From Nymphaea colorata (lineage: Eukaryota; Streptophyta; Magnoliopsida; Nymphaeales; Nymphaeaceae), in assembly GCF_008831285.2 (NCBI RefSeq), contig NC_045151.1, positions 11,520,571-11,584,570 of the forward strand: 64,000 nt of DNA, written 5' to 3'. The position numbers and the translations under genes are program-made. How positions within the stretch are numbered: the stretch's first letter is position 1; each line of letters opens with the position of its first letter. This document shows positions 11,165 to 23,218 of the stretch, one piece after another. Under the pieces are notes generated by a model. It searched no databases. It was not told the origin of the DNA and saw only the letters and a program-made list of their open reading frames with translations.

Positions 11165-12370
11165 TTGGCTTGGGCGTCGGGTCAGGCCGCCGCCGGGCCG
11201 ACCCGATTGGGCCGGGGAAAACTTGGCCGGGGCCGGGCCCAGGCCCGATAAGCCGGCCCGGCAGCAGTCCCGGGCCGGGGAAAACTTGGCCCGGGCCGGG
11301 CCCAGGCCCGATAAGCCGGCCGGGCAGCAGTCCCGGGCCGGGCCCGGGCCCAATAGGACGGCCCGCCAGGCCCGACTCCCTCTCCTTTTCCCTCTCCGCC
11401 TGCGTCCCCTCATTCGCAGTCCCCTCCCTCTCAGCTCCCCCTCTCCCTCTCTCCCGTCTCCCTATCCCTCTCCCTCTCTCCCGTCTCCCTATCCCTCTCT
11501 GCTCCCCTCCCCCTTCCCTTCCGTCTCCCTCTCCCTCTTATCCCTCCCCCTCTCCCTTCCCGTCTCCCTATCCCTCTCCCTCTCCCTCTCCCTATCCCTC
11601 CCTCAATATTCCGTGCTCGTAAAAGAGCGGCAGCAGACTTACAGTCATGTACATGATAGCAATGCCACCCACCTCCCTTGGTCTCTCCATCGACATCATA
11701 CATATCCCCAGATTTATTACATAAACCTGCTGTCCGACAAGATTTACCAGCTCGCATCGCATGCCTGAAGCTGGAAATGAGGGTATGAGACTTGACGCTT
11801 GCTGTTACCGGCAATCGCTTTCGACTTTTTCCCTCTTGTTCTTGTGGCAACCTTCCGCAAGCCACAGATATTTACTAGTGCTTATTATCTGCAAGTAATC
11901 CATAAGGGCAAGTGTTCAAGACAGAAGCAACAAGGCGACTCGAAAATGCCCTCAGTTCTCGAATCCCAAAGTAATTGGATAAGCACTTACATGGAGGAAA
12001 TTAAGGATTTATTTGCTAAAGAGTGGCGTTTCATGGAAGTGAGGCGCTCGGCCCAGGGGGATTCCGTCGGCAAAAGCTTGGAGGAACGCAAGATCGAACA
12101 TAAGGATTTGGTGGGTGAAGAGCCCCGTAGTTAATGTACTCAGATTACATTAACTAAAGGATGAAGTCCTCTGTTTAATCTAAGGATGAAGTCCTTTTAA
12201 TCTCCCTTCCCGTCTCCCTCTCTGCCTCCTTCCCCTGCACGCTCGCTCCCCTCCCCCTCTCCCTCTCCCTTTTCCCTCTCCGCCTCCGTCCCCCGCACGC
12301 TCGCTCCCCTCCCTCTCCCCTCTTCCTGTCTCTCTCCCCCTCTCCCTCCGGCCCGATGCCCACCCCTACT
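11165..12370. mobile_element. GC-rich-ended element with non-repetitive cargo
   Basis: The left end GGCTTGGGCGTCGGGTC pairs with the complement of GGCCCGATGCCCACCCC at the right end (about 12350-12366). Inside are a 63-bp GC-rich unit repeated in tandem (11209-11271 and 11272-11334), pyrimidine-rich CCCTCTCC arrays on both sides (11380-11605 and 12200-12350), and a balanced-composition core at about 11620-12180. The core has open frames on both strands (forward about 11799-12134, including MPSVLESQSNWISTYMEEIK; reverse about 11620-11865). I could not identify a gene in it. It looks like a non-autonomous element that has picked up host sequence; this is inference. Confidence 0.5.
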
Positions 12371-13214
12371 CTTATGCCTACAGGGCCATCTTCAGCCGCT
12401 TATTAACCGCAGCGGTTTAACCGTCGTGAGAAAAATACCTATTTGAAAAAATAGGGAAGAATGACTTGCTGTAGCTTTGCTCATGCATCAGGAACATGAA
12501 AGGCAAATCTGATTTGCAGATTTGGACCTATTTTGGTATCAAAGTTCTAGATCTCAGACTCGTTTCCCGTCTCCAGAAGTAGTTAAGAAGAAACTGAAAG
12601 AGAGAGAGAGAGAGAGCTTTGCCTTGATGGGGCATTTTCATCCTCTTTTAGGTTTACTCACTTAACATCAGGTAGTTCGACATTGATAAGGAAAAGCACA
12701 TACTTGAAACGTGGTTGTAAATGTTAGGCAGTCATTGAAATTTTTCAAAACAAGCGTGTTTTGGTAGTATGAACTAGTTCCCATAAGCTTTTCAATGAGT
12801 CTGAAAAATGATTAATATGGTGGAGATTCTCATGAAAAAACTCCATACGTTATTAATTTATCTTTTACTGAAATTTAACTAAACCGCACAAGGTGAAAAC
12901 CCAGTAGGCAAACCGTCACATTTGAACTTAACCAAATGAAGCCTCAGCAGAGTTTGAGCAACTTTTGCTCTTTGTAGGCCTATGTCCGAATCTTTTAGCA
13001 TCCAATGACTCGAGCGACTAAGCGACTCGGACCAGGACTTGTTTACTGTTATCCTTGGAAAAACAATATATGAGTTGTTATTTAAACATAGGTTGTAAAA
13101 GGACTTGATTATATTTATATCTCAGAAATATTCAACCCAACATCAAGTAAAATAATAAAGTTATATTTACACGTGTGATACCACGAAATCTGATAATTAA
13201 GTCACAGCCGCTAG
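12371..13214. other. Gene-free spacer
   Basis: No gene was recognised. A short (GA)n lies at about 12598-12617. Confidence 0.5.
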
Positions 13215-13524
13215 TCGATAGTTGCGTGTTTTAACAAAACTGAGTAGCAGAAATTAATATATTGGTGAGAACGACTAAACAAAAAAATAAGCATTAAAAT
13301 CAATATTCAACATTTGAAACACTGCCATGTACAGCTCCTCATGTGTTAACTTCAACCAACCAGCTCGGATCGATAGTTGCGTGTTTTAACAAAACTGAGT
13401 AGCAGAAATTAAGATATTGGTGAGAACGACTAAACAAAAAAATATGCATTAAAATCAATATTCAACATTTAAAACACTGCCATGTACAGCTCTTCATGTG
13501 TTAACCTCAACCCACCAGCTCGGA
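13215..13524. repeat. 155-bp tandem duplication
   Basis: Two adjacent copies (13215-13369 and 13370-13524) start TCGATAGTTGCGTGTTTTAA and differ at only about six positions. It is non-coding and lies about 360 bp downstream of the HSBP stop codon, possibly in its terminator region. Confidence 0.9.
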
Positions 13525-13887
13525 TTATATAGTCCCTAACCTAAGTTGGTCAAGGAAAGTTAACAAAACAATCATCCGAGACGCTGTGCAACTGCCTATC
13601 TGACAAAGGTAGTTTAGTACTCGACAGCAGCAGTCATTTGTTTCTGCAACAGCAAATACATGAATTCTTCCGCAGGGGTAGATAGCAATCTTTCAAAGGG
13701 TATCACACATAAGATGGATGATAAAGATTTCATATGACCAAGTAAAATTTAGTTTGATTCAACAAAATTGCACATCATAAAGGCCAATAGTTACCGGAGT
13801 TTGCAATACATGCAAATCCTCGGAATCCAAACAACAGAAAAACAATGCCATGTCGTAGTAACTTTTCTCAATGTGCCATGTTGTGTA

Positions 13888-14077
13888 CTATGTTGAGCTG
13901 CCTGACAAAGTCTCTGTCTTGCCTTCTTCCTGCTTTGCCTTAGATGGAGGCAACGGTGATGTTGGTGCATCAGCCCCCATCTCTGTCTTCAGATCATTAA
14001 TGCTCTTCTCCAGTTCATCTATACGGTTGCCCATTTCATCGAGTTCCCTGTTGTCAAGGAGTCACAAACAATTGAGT

Positions 14078-14116
<39 letters not shown>

Positions 14117-16235
14117 CCTGTAAAAGGATATTCTTTGAGACAATAGACTCAGACATGGTCTGGAACCTTGATTGCTGCAAGCATAATTTAGTCACGATAA
14201 AGGTCACATCAATTATGACTAAATAAAGGGCATGAGTATAGAAAAGAAAATGAAACCCTAACCATTTGCTGAAGGAGATTTTGCACCTGAAAAAAAAAAA
14301 AAAGTGGTTAAGACGGACGACAAATTTAAACTGAACGAAATCAACTGGAAATATCATCATTGACAAGCTAATTGCTGGAGTATGTGTGCAGCTACTATAT
14401 AACACATTAAGTAAACATATGGCCTTTCATTTTTTATGTACAACGATTTACAAGGTGGAAACTTACAAAAGCAGTCATATCAGCAGTACTTTGCTTTGCA
14501 TCTGGATCATGCCCATCCTGCATTCAGAATACCAGAAAACTTATCGGATGCGGAATAACTGAGAGCGTAGAAGAACACAGGCAAGATTATGAGAAAGAAC
14601 CAAGTTGCTGATCAGTGATGATCAACATATTCAGCATACTTTCGGCCTCAGCAATTTTTTTCAAAGGTACTATCCAAAAGTGAGATAAATAAAGGAGCAT
14701 CCCCAAATGTTACAAAAATGGTTACTCTTGAGGTTGTTTTCTATGGCACTAAGAACAAGTCTGCAGATATGTAGTCTGCAGTTCTGAGGATGAATTGCAA
14801 AACTCAATCAGATACTAACATATTTATCTGGGATATATGCATTCAGTTTTCCTGAAACAAGGGGGACAAAATGTTGGGCCTGATGGGGTCTAATATTTTG
14901 ATCCCAGTTTCCAGGATATTTCATAAAGACCACACTTGATTCTCTCTCATCTGAGTTCCTGCCTCTCTGTGCTGAAAAATCCCTTTGCTCTTTTTCGTTG
15001 AGTTGAATGCAGCCCTTTATCTAGAACCCTGCTGCTCTCTCTCATCACAGTTATCTTGGTTCTGAAGGTCCAAAAAAGCAGGTGAAGTCTCCGTTTCGCT
15101 GCTTCAGCCCCAAGAAGAGCAAAAGTGAATCAGGGAAACGTGTGTGTTGGGATCAATCGTAATGGATTCAACCACCAGGTACTGCGTCCAGGCCATCCAA
15201 GGCCACTTCTCGTCCTGGTCTACAACAGAGCTCCATGCAATATCGGCCACTGGAAAGTGGAATGTTTCTTTCTGGCAAGAAGTCTGGCCTCTTAAACCCT
15301 CTTGTATTAGTTGCTTCTATCGACCAATGCATTCCCAACGAAGATGGCTTTCGTAATTGGATTCGCTCTTGAGTTTGCTCTGCTAGACGAGAAAATCTTG
15401 TCTGGTATATTTGTCTACGTTCCTATTGGTTTGAACTTTTTCACAGTGTTGTAGCGAAAGAACTAGCAGGGAAGAAAAATATTGACAAAACCTGGACAAG
15501 GGAAAATATTTTAGGAGGGCGTAGCATACTTTCAACTTTCAAGCACCATAAGGGCATCCTGAATAATATGCCCATGGTTGCAGTAACAGGAAATGGGTCT
15601 TAGAAAACCAACAGCAAGCAACCTCCAGTTATCTGGAAGCTACACTACAGATTTTGCAATCCAAATGATTTAGCATAAGCAGCACGCAGATGCAATTTAA
15701 TGGCACTTGTAGACCATTCCTACGCCGTGCCAAGCTCAAATACAATCCATCAAGACGAAGTGATCGCTTAATAAAAGCGCAAAGGAGCGAAGAGGAAATG
15801 GCCACTCCCGTGGTTTAACACAAATGTTAAATGGATGATTGAACTTTTAACACACGCGTCGATCACCACATCGTGAAGATTGCTTCGAAAACTGGTCTTC
15901 ACACAAGGAATTCAGATTTCAAAGAAGCAAAACAATCGAAGGCATTCAATAGTAAACTCCCATTTCCATTTACCATTGTTTCCCCAACATCTATATAGAG
16001 AGAAACAATGAATTCAGACTGCAGAGATCTAGCGGCCAATTTTCGAAGAACAAAAAACACGCAAACCCTACGCCTCAAATGCTAAAAAAAAAAAAAGCAA
16101 TAACAGAGAAAAGAACACCCAAACGCCGGAAAGAACACTAAGACCAGATCATTAAATCAGTTCCGTCAAAAAGGCCAATCCATCAAGAAACAATCAGAAA
16201 CCACCCATGACCATCATAATATCAACAGAATCCGC

Positions 16236-16301
<66 letters not shown>

Positions 16302-16309
16302 CGCACCAT
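13888..16309 (-). CDS. HSBP: Heat-shock-factor-binding protein (HSBP), complete
   Basis: Five exons on the minus strand: 16307-16309 (ATG only), 14467-14517, 14263-14286 (24-nt microexon), 14132-14174 and 13888-14042, giving 91 residues. The protein begins M-DGHD, contains STADMTAFVQNLLQQM, then SRFQTMSESI and IDEMGNRIDELEKSINDL, and ends in a low-complexity E/K/S/T tail. The central heptad repeats (about residues 15-60) are the trimeric coiled coil that defines HSBP. The family is known to bind heat-shock-factor trimers and to attenuate the heat-shock response (maize EMP2 and Arabidopsis HSBP). Introns 1-3 are GT-AG. The last intron (14043-14131) has AT-AC ends; only that splicing restores the SKIDEMG reading. 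Intron 1 (14518-16306, about 1.8 kb) starts with a GTGCGC donor and carries a long dinucleotide run. Confidence 0.92.
14043..14131 (-). other. U12-type AT-AC intron in HSBP
   Basis: On the coding strand the exon ends TCAAAGA and the intron begins ATATCCTTTT, a perfect match to the U12 AT-AC donor consensus. Near the other end is TCCTTGAC (14053-14060 on the plus strand), matching the U12 branch-site consensus. It is followed about 11 nt downstream by AC at the intron end, before TCGATGAAATG. This joins AAG-A to TC-GAT and gives K-I-D-E-M-G, as in HSBP proteins. No GT-AG alternative keeps the frame with that sequence. The 89-bp intron also contains a (GA)n run of about 34 nt. Confidence 0.88.
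16238..16298. repeat. (AG)n microsatellite in HSBP intron 1
   Basis: About 30 AG units, reading (CT)n in the transcript, begin within about 10 nt of the intron 1 donor. Plant 5' regions often carry such CT runs; a regulatory role here is only a possibility. Confidence 0.95.
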
Positions 16310-16399
16310 TTCGATCTGTACAGAAGAGGAGACAGATAATTTCTCGGTGATCCAGAAGCAAGGAACCCTAGCTCAAAACCAGCGAGGTTTTTTCAGTCT

Positions 16400-19300
16400 T
16401 CCACGATTATTTCAAAATCCAGGGAGAAAGAAAAAGGCCGAGAGGTGAAGGGAGGAATGCGTGGACCCCACAGAGGAGCGCCATCAAAATCTTTCCCCCC
16501 TTTAAAACGGAGAAATTTTGGTTCGGTTTGGACCGTCGGGATCCAAGATTGGGAAAAACCGCCCCCATTCAAAATGAAACGGAACACATTTTTTTCAAAC
16601 GAGTACTTTGTTTTTCAAATTGTCTTTTTGTCGGAGCTTGAATTATTTTCTTGAGATATCCAGAAGTTTGTCGCTACCAATGAAACGCCCCCCAAATGAG
16701 CATTTAATCTAAAATGTCCATACAAACTCTTTTTAAAGAAACGTACGTGATTACCAACAAAAACCAAACATTTCACATAATTCTTTTGATCAAAAAGATT
16801 GATTTTATACACTTTGTTGTATGAGAAAATGAATAAGATTCTACATGATTAAATCCATGGGACTTAAGGGCCTGTTTGATACCACAGATTTTTGTCCATC
16901 GACAAAAATCTCCATAGATGAGAATCCATGGATTTTAATCTATGGACAGAATTTTTTGTCTGGTGCGTGATGGGCAGAGATAAATTATGTCCACTGCATG
17001 ATGGACCAGCACAAAAATCCTAGAAAAAAAAAAAAGACCATTGCATAGTTGCCATATGACTTAGTACACCGAGTCTAGCTTGATACAGGTTCGACCTGCA
17101 TGAGTGCATATTGAATGAGCCCTTGTATTTAAAGCGCAACCTCATTGGTTTCATTTAATTGAGAAAGACTTCCAAACTTATGTAAGTTTTCTAATCTAAT
17201 CTTCTTAACCACTTCAACATTGCAGCACTTGGCACACCATATACATTTTCAGGTAGGCTATCACTGTACTGATGAAGTATCTATGGTCAGATGGGTATAT
17301 GAAATGCTGAAGCTTTCTCAAAATTTTTGATGTAAGACTAATTTAAGATGATACAACCAAAATCCCGACGGTACTTTCGTTAAAAAATAGACAATGGACA
17401 GTGCATCTTTTATGAAGAGGGTTCAACCTAAAAAAAAAAGATTGTTGATGATCGTTTGCAAAGCTGTGCTATATGCTTGTGCATACTATGAAGACTACAG
17501 AATTAGAAAGCAGTAAAATGATAGCTAACATAAAGCTGTATTTAGGCATTTAAGAAATCCTTGATATCATGCAGCCTACCTCTGTCACTTTGAAAATTGG
17601 ATAATGCAAGCAAACGTCTATTTTCATGAAGGTACCTCAACAGCGTATCACAATGTAAAGAAGATCTCACATCTCAAATGAGTACAAGCCGGTCATTGCA
17701 ATAAATAACCTTTCAACTAGACAAGAGGAAGCCATAAAATTTCATAATGTTTAAATTCATTCAAATTCACCTAAAAAGTTTTCACCAGCGATATATGGGC
17801 ATCAATCAAGTATGCTCCATAGTCCATAAAATTTCATAAAGTTTAATGATGTGAACGTAGCTTGATGTATATCATGTACTTGGGATGGTTAGTGGATATC
17901 AGATCCTTAACAAGGGATGAAAAATTGCCAAGATGATATTGAAATATTTAAAAGATAGAAACAATTTGATCTTATGTTATCATAGTACTGACATGTGCAT
18001 AATAGAATAGACAAACGCAAATTAGGAACATAAATTAGGATGGTGACCCACATGAGCATATAAACCTATCATTCTCTTACATGAATAAATTTCCTTAAGC
18101 ATTTGATTGGAGTGAGCTAAGGTGAGATGTTTAAAACCAAAGGGCGCTTGTTGGAGAGTGAGATGTGTTTTCAAAGATACTAAAGAACTTAACTGAGAAT
18201 GATTAATGAATCCATGATATTTGTGTACAAATATTAAATCACCTTGCCAAGTTCAAAATGAGATTCCATCTACTAACCTTGAGATTGAAATGATCTATCA
18301 TAAATTATGTAAACTTGGCAAACAAGATCTTAGAGCTTAGGTTATTTGAGTAGGACTAGAAGGAACATTTTTAGAACCCGAGTCAATTCTTTTGGAGAAG
18401 TTGGACTCTTCGTGATTTATATGACAAAAGAATCTAATTTTGATGTTTACATATACTTATCCGGATATAGGTTGTTTTGTCATAATACATATTATGTATG
18501 TGGTACTAATATATAGGTTGCAGAAAAAATAATGTTCACTAATTCAAAGAAAAAAAATCAGTTGCTATATTATTTACCAAAGCAATGATAACTTCAAGGA
18601 AAAGTTATTTATTGTTGTGATAATATGTTGCAAAGTTTGGTTAGTAACATTTGAGACAAATTTTTGCTAATGTTATGAAACACTATACTATGATGCCCAT
18701 TGCATCAGCAAAAGAAACTTTTTACTATTTTTTTTGTATTCTTGTCATTAAAGTTATTAATGATAGAAGATTCTCTGACATTTTCTTATACATTTAAAAA
18801 ACAAAATTTTCTTTATAGTGGAAGTAAAAGATGATTTCGATTTTTTTCATTTTGAGTTTCTTAAAGATATATGACTAATTATGTTCATAGATATCTCCAT
18901 TTATACTGACAACCTTATAGCTCTTCACTATCTTTTGAGAAGATAAAATAGTGTTGCTACTTTAGGATGTTAACTAAGGTCATGAGAGATTAAATTGAAT
19001 AAGACAATGTTGGACAACCTGAAGTTGATTAAATGGTAAATACTAAAGTATAAAGTGGGATCTCAATATAATGTATTCTACATTATGTGTTGACGAATTA
19101 AATATGTTAGAGATTAATGAAGACCAAATTTTGATCTAAGGCATAACAAGCGATATTTATGTACAAGAATTGTACCAACACAAATTTTATTTTCTTTGCA
19201 TATGTAAAATACTATATGATCTTAATCAAATGCATGCACATAACAATTTGGAAGTGTTACAATTTCTTTTTACAACATCACTGAGGGGAGAATGTTGAAT

Positions 19301-20221
19301 TTTCTCATGTAGATTTTCCCATGATGGGAAGGATCTAGATCTCTTCAATCCTTTAGATGTGAGAAAGTGGATTCAAAAGCAATACTAAAAAAAATGATAA
19401 GAAAACTAAATAGTAATAGTCTTGAGAAATCTCAACTGTTATTTCTTCAAGAGAGCATATCTCGTAGTTTTGTGGAATTACATATTTTCTCTACATGTGA
19501 GAATCTATCCTATTGAGTCTACAATTGCATGGCAATCTGTGGTAAATCTTTGGGAAGAAGATTATATATTTCAAACATGAATTTCAAATCTGTTTTTTCC
19601 TTTAATATGAATAGCAAACTTTCTTAAACCCGATAAAATGAGAATGGCAGAGTCTAGTTTGATAAAAAGGGATGCTGGATAAAGCTACGAATTCCTTCAA
19701 GAGTAGCATAATGCAACTATCTCATCAAAGGAATCCAAAACACAAAATATTAGAAACAATAACGTAGTATTCGTCCCTTAATTTTACATTCCTCCTAAAT
19801 CCTCGAGTCAAACATCTAATATTTAATAAGGAAGTCCCACTTGGATAATTGGATCTAGCACCATCCGAATTCCTCTCATGTCTATGTTGTAAATGCACCC
19901 TAATTTGATTTTACTGTGAGAACTGACCACCCATATGTCTTTAAACATCACCATCTCAGATTGCCCTATCTCGCACCTGAGATTTTGGTGGGCCAGTGAT
20001 TTGTTCCTCATGCTTAGCCATTCATCACCCTCTTTCATTTATGATTTGCAAAACTAAATGATTGCTTTGTTTTCCAATTAGTTACATATTTCAGTGACTT
20101 TTAAAAGAAGTTCACTCTAAAAAAATGGTTGAGTGATGATTAATTTGGTTTTAAATTAGTTTCTTCTTTCTAAATTTATCCAAAATTATAGCAAAAAAAT
20201 TATTATTTAATTTACGATGGA
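16400..20221. other. Gene-free stretch upstream of HSBP
   Basis: The first few hundred bases are presumably the HSBP promoter on the minus strand. Beyond that no gene was recognised. GGGCCTGTTTGATACC at about 16869 resembles one end of a common plant MITE, but no partner end was found. GAGGGGAGAATGTTGA at about 19282 resembles a polypurine tract and LTR start, but no pol remnant was recognisable nearby. Confidence 0.45.
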
Positions 20222-20566
20222 CTTGGCATCGGGCCGGGCTGGCCCGGCTTAGCCCGATAAGACTTCGGGCTCGGGCCGCCCTGACACCCGAAATCCAGGC
20301 TTGGTCCAGGCCCGACACTTAAAATCCGAGCCCGATTAAATTAAAAAATATATTTTTAATATAAAATAATATATAAATATAATAAAATATTATTATTATA
20401 TATAAAATCAATAAACTATATATTAAAAAAACTCTTGTCGGGCTGAACCGGGCTTAATTTGGTCCACCTGGGCTGGCCCGACGCCCTTTTTTTTAGGCAT
20501 GAGGTCGGACCCGAGTCGGGCCGAGTACTGGGTACTCGATAGGTACTTGACCCGATGATGCCCAGC
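20222..20566. repeat. GC-ended, AT-cored MITE-like repeat, copy 2
   Basis: The left end TTGGCATCGGGCCGGGCTGG is mirrored by the right end TACTTGACCCGATGATGCCC. GC-rich arms of about 110 bp flank an AT core. Best-preserved member of the family seen at 7205 and 45230. Confidence 0.65.
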
Positions 20567-22573
20567 CTTACCATGTGTTGTAAGATGCCAAACTTTATCT
20601 TTAATCCTCTCTCAAACTGCTTTCCCATGTTTCTTTACTAGGAAAAATTTAGGCTCATACCGATGTCTCTCTCTCTCTCTCCCTTTCTAACCAAGATTTA
20701 GTATTATAATATTGCTGAAGCTACCCTCATAACTTAGGATTAGCAGAGGTGCCCAAAACTCCTTGAGCTTTGGCAAATAATTCTTTACTGTCATGAACTT
20801 TTATGGTTGAAATGATTCTACGATTCGTGAGAGAAGCTATCTAAGATGCTCCTTACGGGATTCTTACTTTAAGTAGCCTCTCTTCCACAGTAGAAAGGTC
20901 GGAGCTCGACATGCCTGACTCTGTTCACCACAGCAAGGATAGAGACTTCAAGCCTTAAGAATATGTTATCTGTGACAATTTCTCTGGTGTTTGATGGTGT
21001 TGCACACATGATAGACATTTTTCAGCAAAACTTCAACAGAACGTTTCTCGCATCAAAGCACACCCCTTACGCAGTATGTCTCACAATCACCCCATGCATA
21101 TTGTGAAGGTTCGATGAACTTGTATAGGTCCGTATACTCTTAAAGAGCCTCTGATGATCATATATGACTTAAATGTCGTCAAGAAGCTTTAAAAACGTAA
21201 AATTAAAATGTCGAGTGGTCACACGATTGCGAAAGAGATAGCAAGGAAGTGAAGAAACAACAAACTGAGTAGCTGATGGCACAAATTCACTTACTTCCTT
21301 TTAGTAGGGAACGCGATCAAGTTAGTTAAGTCAGTAAGACATGAGCGAGAATCAAACTCACAAGTGGACTTAAATTTCATTAATCCGCCAATCTGACCAG
21401 TTATGTTACGGCTTTGGAAACCCAAGGCTTAAGAAAATGATAACTGTAAATTTGTGAGCTTAGAAATGAGTTCGTTTTTCTTCTCCTGCCTAGTGGTGAA
21501 GACATATATATCTGGCATGTGTGGGCAATCGCCCACACAAGTTCACATAAAAAAAAAAAACATATTTACGTACTAGTGTTCGTTAGCAACGTGCTTAACT
21601 ATTTGCTTATGTTGATGCCACTCACCCAATGATTTTTTGAAAGGTCTGCTCCCCAACCAATAATTTCTGGTTCTGCCACCATATTCTCTCATCTGAAAGT
21701 TCCAACACTTTTGGTAACAACCTAGAACAAACAGTGTTAACTGTTATGGCCAGCTGATTGATCAAGGTGTGCAGTGCCCACACAACATTTTTTGTGAAGC
21801 AAATCCGTGCAACAAATTGAAATTGATTTTTCATTTAATGAAAGATTAATCTTTTCTTTGTCAACTTTTTTTTTTTGTTGTTGTGTTCATCTCTAACTTA
21901 TGATGCCCAAACTGGGCTTATGTAATTCTATAAGAATTCACTTTTCTATCTTTCAAAATGTCTTTAACGTTCCATTAAAAAATGACAATTTTGGGGAAGG
22001 AGATAAAGAAAAAGGTAAATATCAAGTAAATTATTGCCGTAAAATTGGGCTGGGCTGACCGCTCAATCTGAAAAACAACATGCTACTTTTGCCTTTCTTT
22101 CCAAATAAAGGTTGAGACCTCAATTGTATCGAGATATTGGACCAAATTGATACTTATAAAGTTGGAAGGTAAAGCCTTCCTGTGACTGCGCTTTCGTGTG
22201 TGATTTCTGTGCTAAAAGTTTATCAGGTCTGATGTATATGTTTTTCAAATTATTATTGGTATTTCTCTTTTCCTATTTTTGCCGACATTTAGATAACCGT
22301 AATCGATTCAATTTATTTTTGCTGATACATCAAATTGTTTCTGCAAGCACCAGCAGCACCTCAATATTCATTGATAAAATAAATGAGAGATCCAAATTCT
22401 CATCTTCTGGTAAAACGGTAAATTACAATAGAGTATTTAGTATTTAAGCTGTTTTATTATCAAATTACAACACAAGCAAAGAATAGAAAACAGAGCGCGC
22501 AAGACAGAGCAGAGCAAAGCAGAAAGGATTATATTTAACATTACTGAAGTTCATGGAGTTCCATCTCATGAAA
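20567..22573. other. Gene-free stretch
   Basis: No coding similarity was recognised. A short (CT)n lies at about 20663-20680. The last part (about 22450-22573) is the likely 3' UTR of the minus-strand gene ending at 22574, with a reverse-strand AATAAAA-like signal near 22452. Confidence 0.5.
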
Positions 22574-22795
22574 TTAAACGTTCATGGAGTTGTCACACTT
22601 CATCATGGCAGGAGGAGGAGGGCCGCCGAGCTGCTGATTTGTTGTAGCCCCTGGAGGTGGTGTGGGGAGGACGTGAACCTGCGCAGTGGCCAGCAGCTCC
22701 CTTCTCCCCCTTGCCCTCCCAAGGAAGTAGCAACCAAATCCCAGCAGCAGCGCAAACAATATCAATGGAAGCGATATCACCACAACAAACCCCAT
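22574..22795 (-). CDS. 73-aa single-pass membrane protein, unknown function
   Basis: A 73-residue ORF starts MGFVVVISLPLILFALLLGF at ATG 22793-22795. One strong transmembrane helix spans about residues 2-26, followed by a basic stop-transfer region (GRARGRR). A proline/glycine-rich soluble tail (PTPPPG and GGPPPPAM) ends in SMNV. I recall similar short plant proteins with a conserved hydrophobic start and PPPG motif, but no named function. The start was chosen because an in-frame acceptor (TTTTAG) lies at about 22838, so the residues ahead of it are intronic. A matching donor (GTATGT, about 23642-23647) suggests a 5' UTR exon at about 23648-23750 and an intron of about 0.8 kb that holds the minisatellite. 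Confidence 0.65.
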   Translation of the reverse strand: MGFVVVISLPLILFALLLGFGCYFLGRARGRRELLATAQVHVLPTPPPGATTNQQLGGPPPPAMMKCDNSMNV

Positions 22796-23218
22796 GTCTC
22801 TCGGCCGACTTCTGATATGATCTCCTTCTTTAAGACCTAAAACAAACAACCACAAGCTAAAGAAAATGGCGAATTGTGCTGAAAGCCAACATTGGATACA
22901 GTGGTTGTACCTTCAAATTAATCGCTAATATCAGCAGCCCCTATAAATGTCAAAGGGAAAAGCAAAATTTTCGGCAGATATTCCGCAGAAAATCCCTACA
23001 AAGGATGAAGTTTTAAAACAAAAACTGCAGGATGGTGTATCATGATATTTTAGCTTTTAAATGGCATCATTCCATCTTGCATTTCTTTTTTCCTTTTTGT
23101 AGTGAAGGAAACATTGTAACTGGAAATCAACTATTAACCTGTTTACTTGCTCAATCTTGAACTGAACAGGATTTTGCAGACGAGGAAAAGGAAAAACACA
23201 GGTAGTTTAAGAAGGAAG

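Noticed and set aside
11101-11865. Long overlapping open frames (up to 238 aa) at the left of the GC-rich element
   Set aside because: They run through GA, GC-tandem and CCCTCTCC repeats, giving ER, PG and SL low-complexity peptides on both strands.
15144-15356. 70-aa open frame in HSBP intron 1
   Set aside because: No recognised motif and it lies inside a well-supported intron.
16865-17040. Possible MITE starting GGGCCTGTTTGATACC
   Set aside because: The matching inverted end was not found, so boundaries cannot be supported.
19270-19310. Possible polypurine tract and LTR start (GAGGGGAGAATGTTGA)
   Set aside because: No pol remnant, partner LTR or target duplication could be recognised around it.
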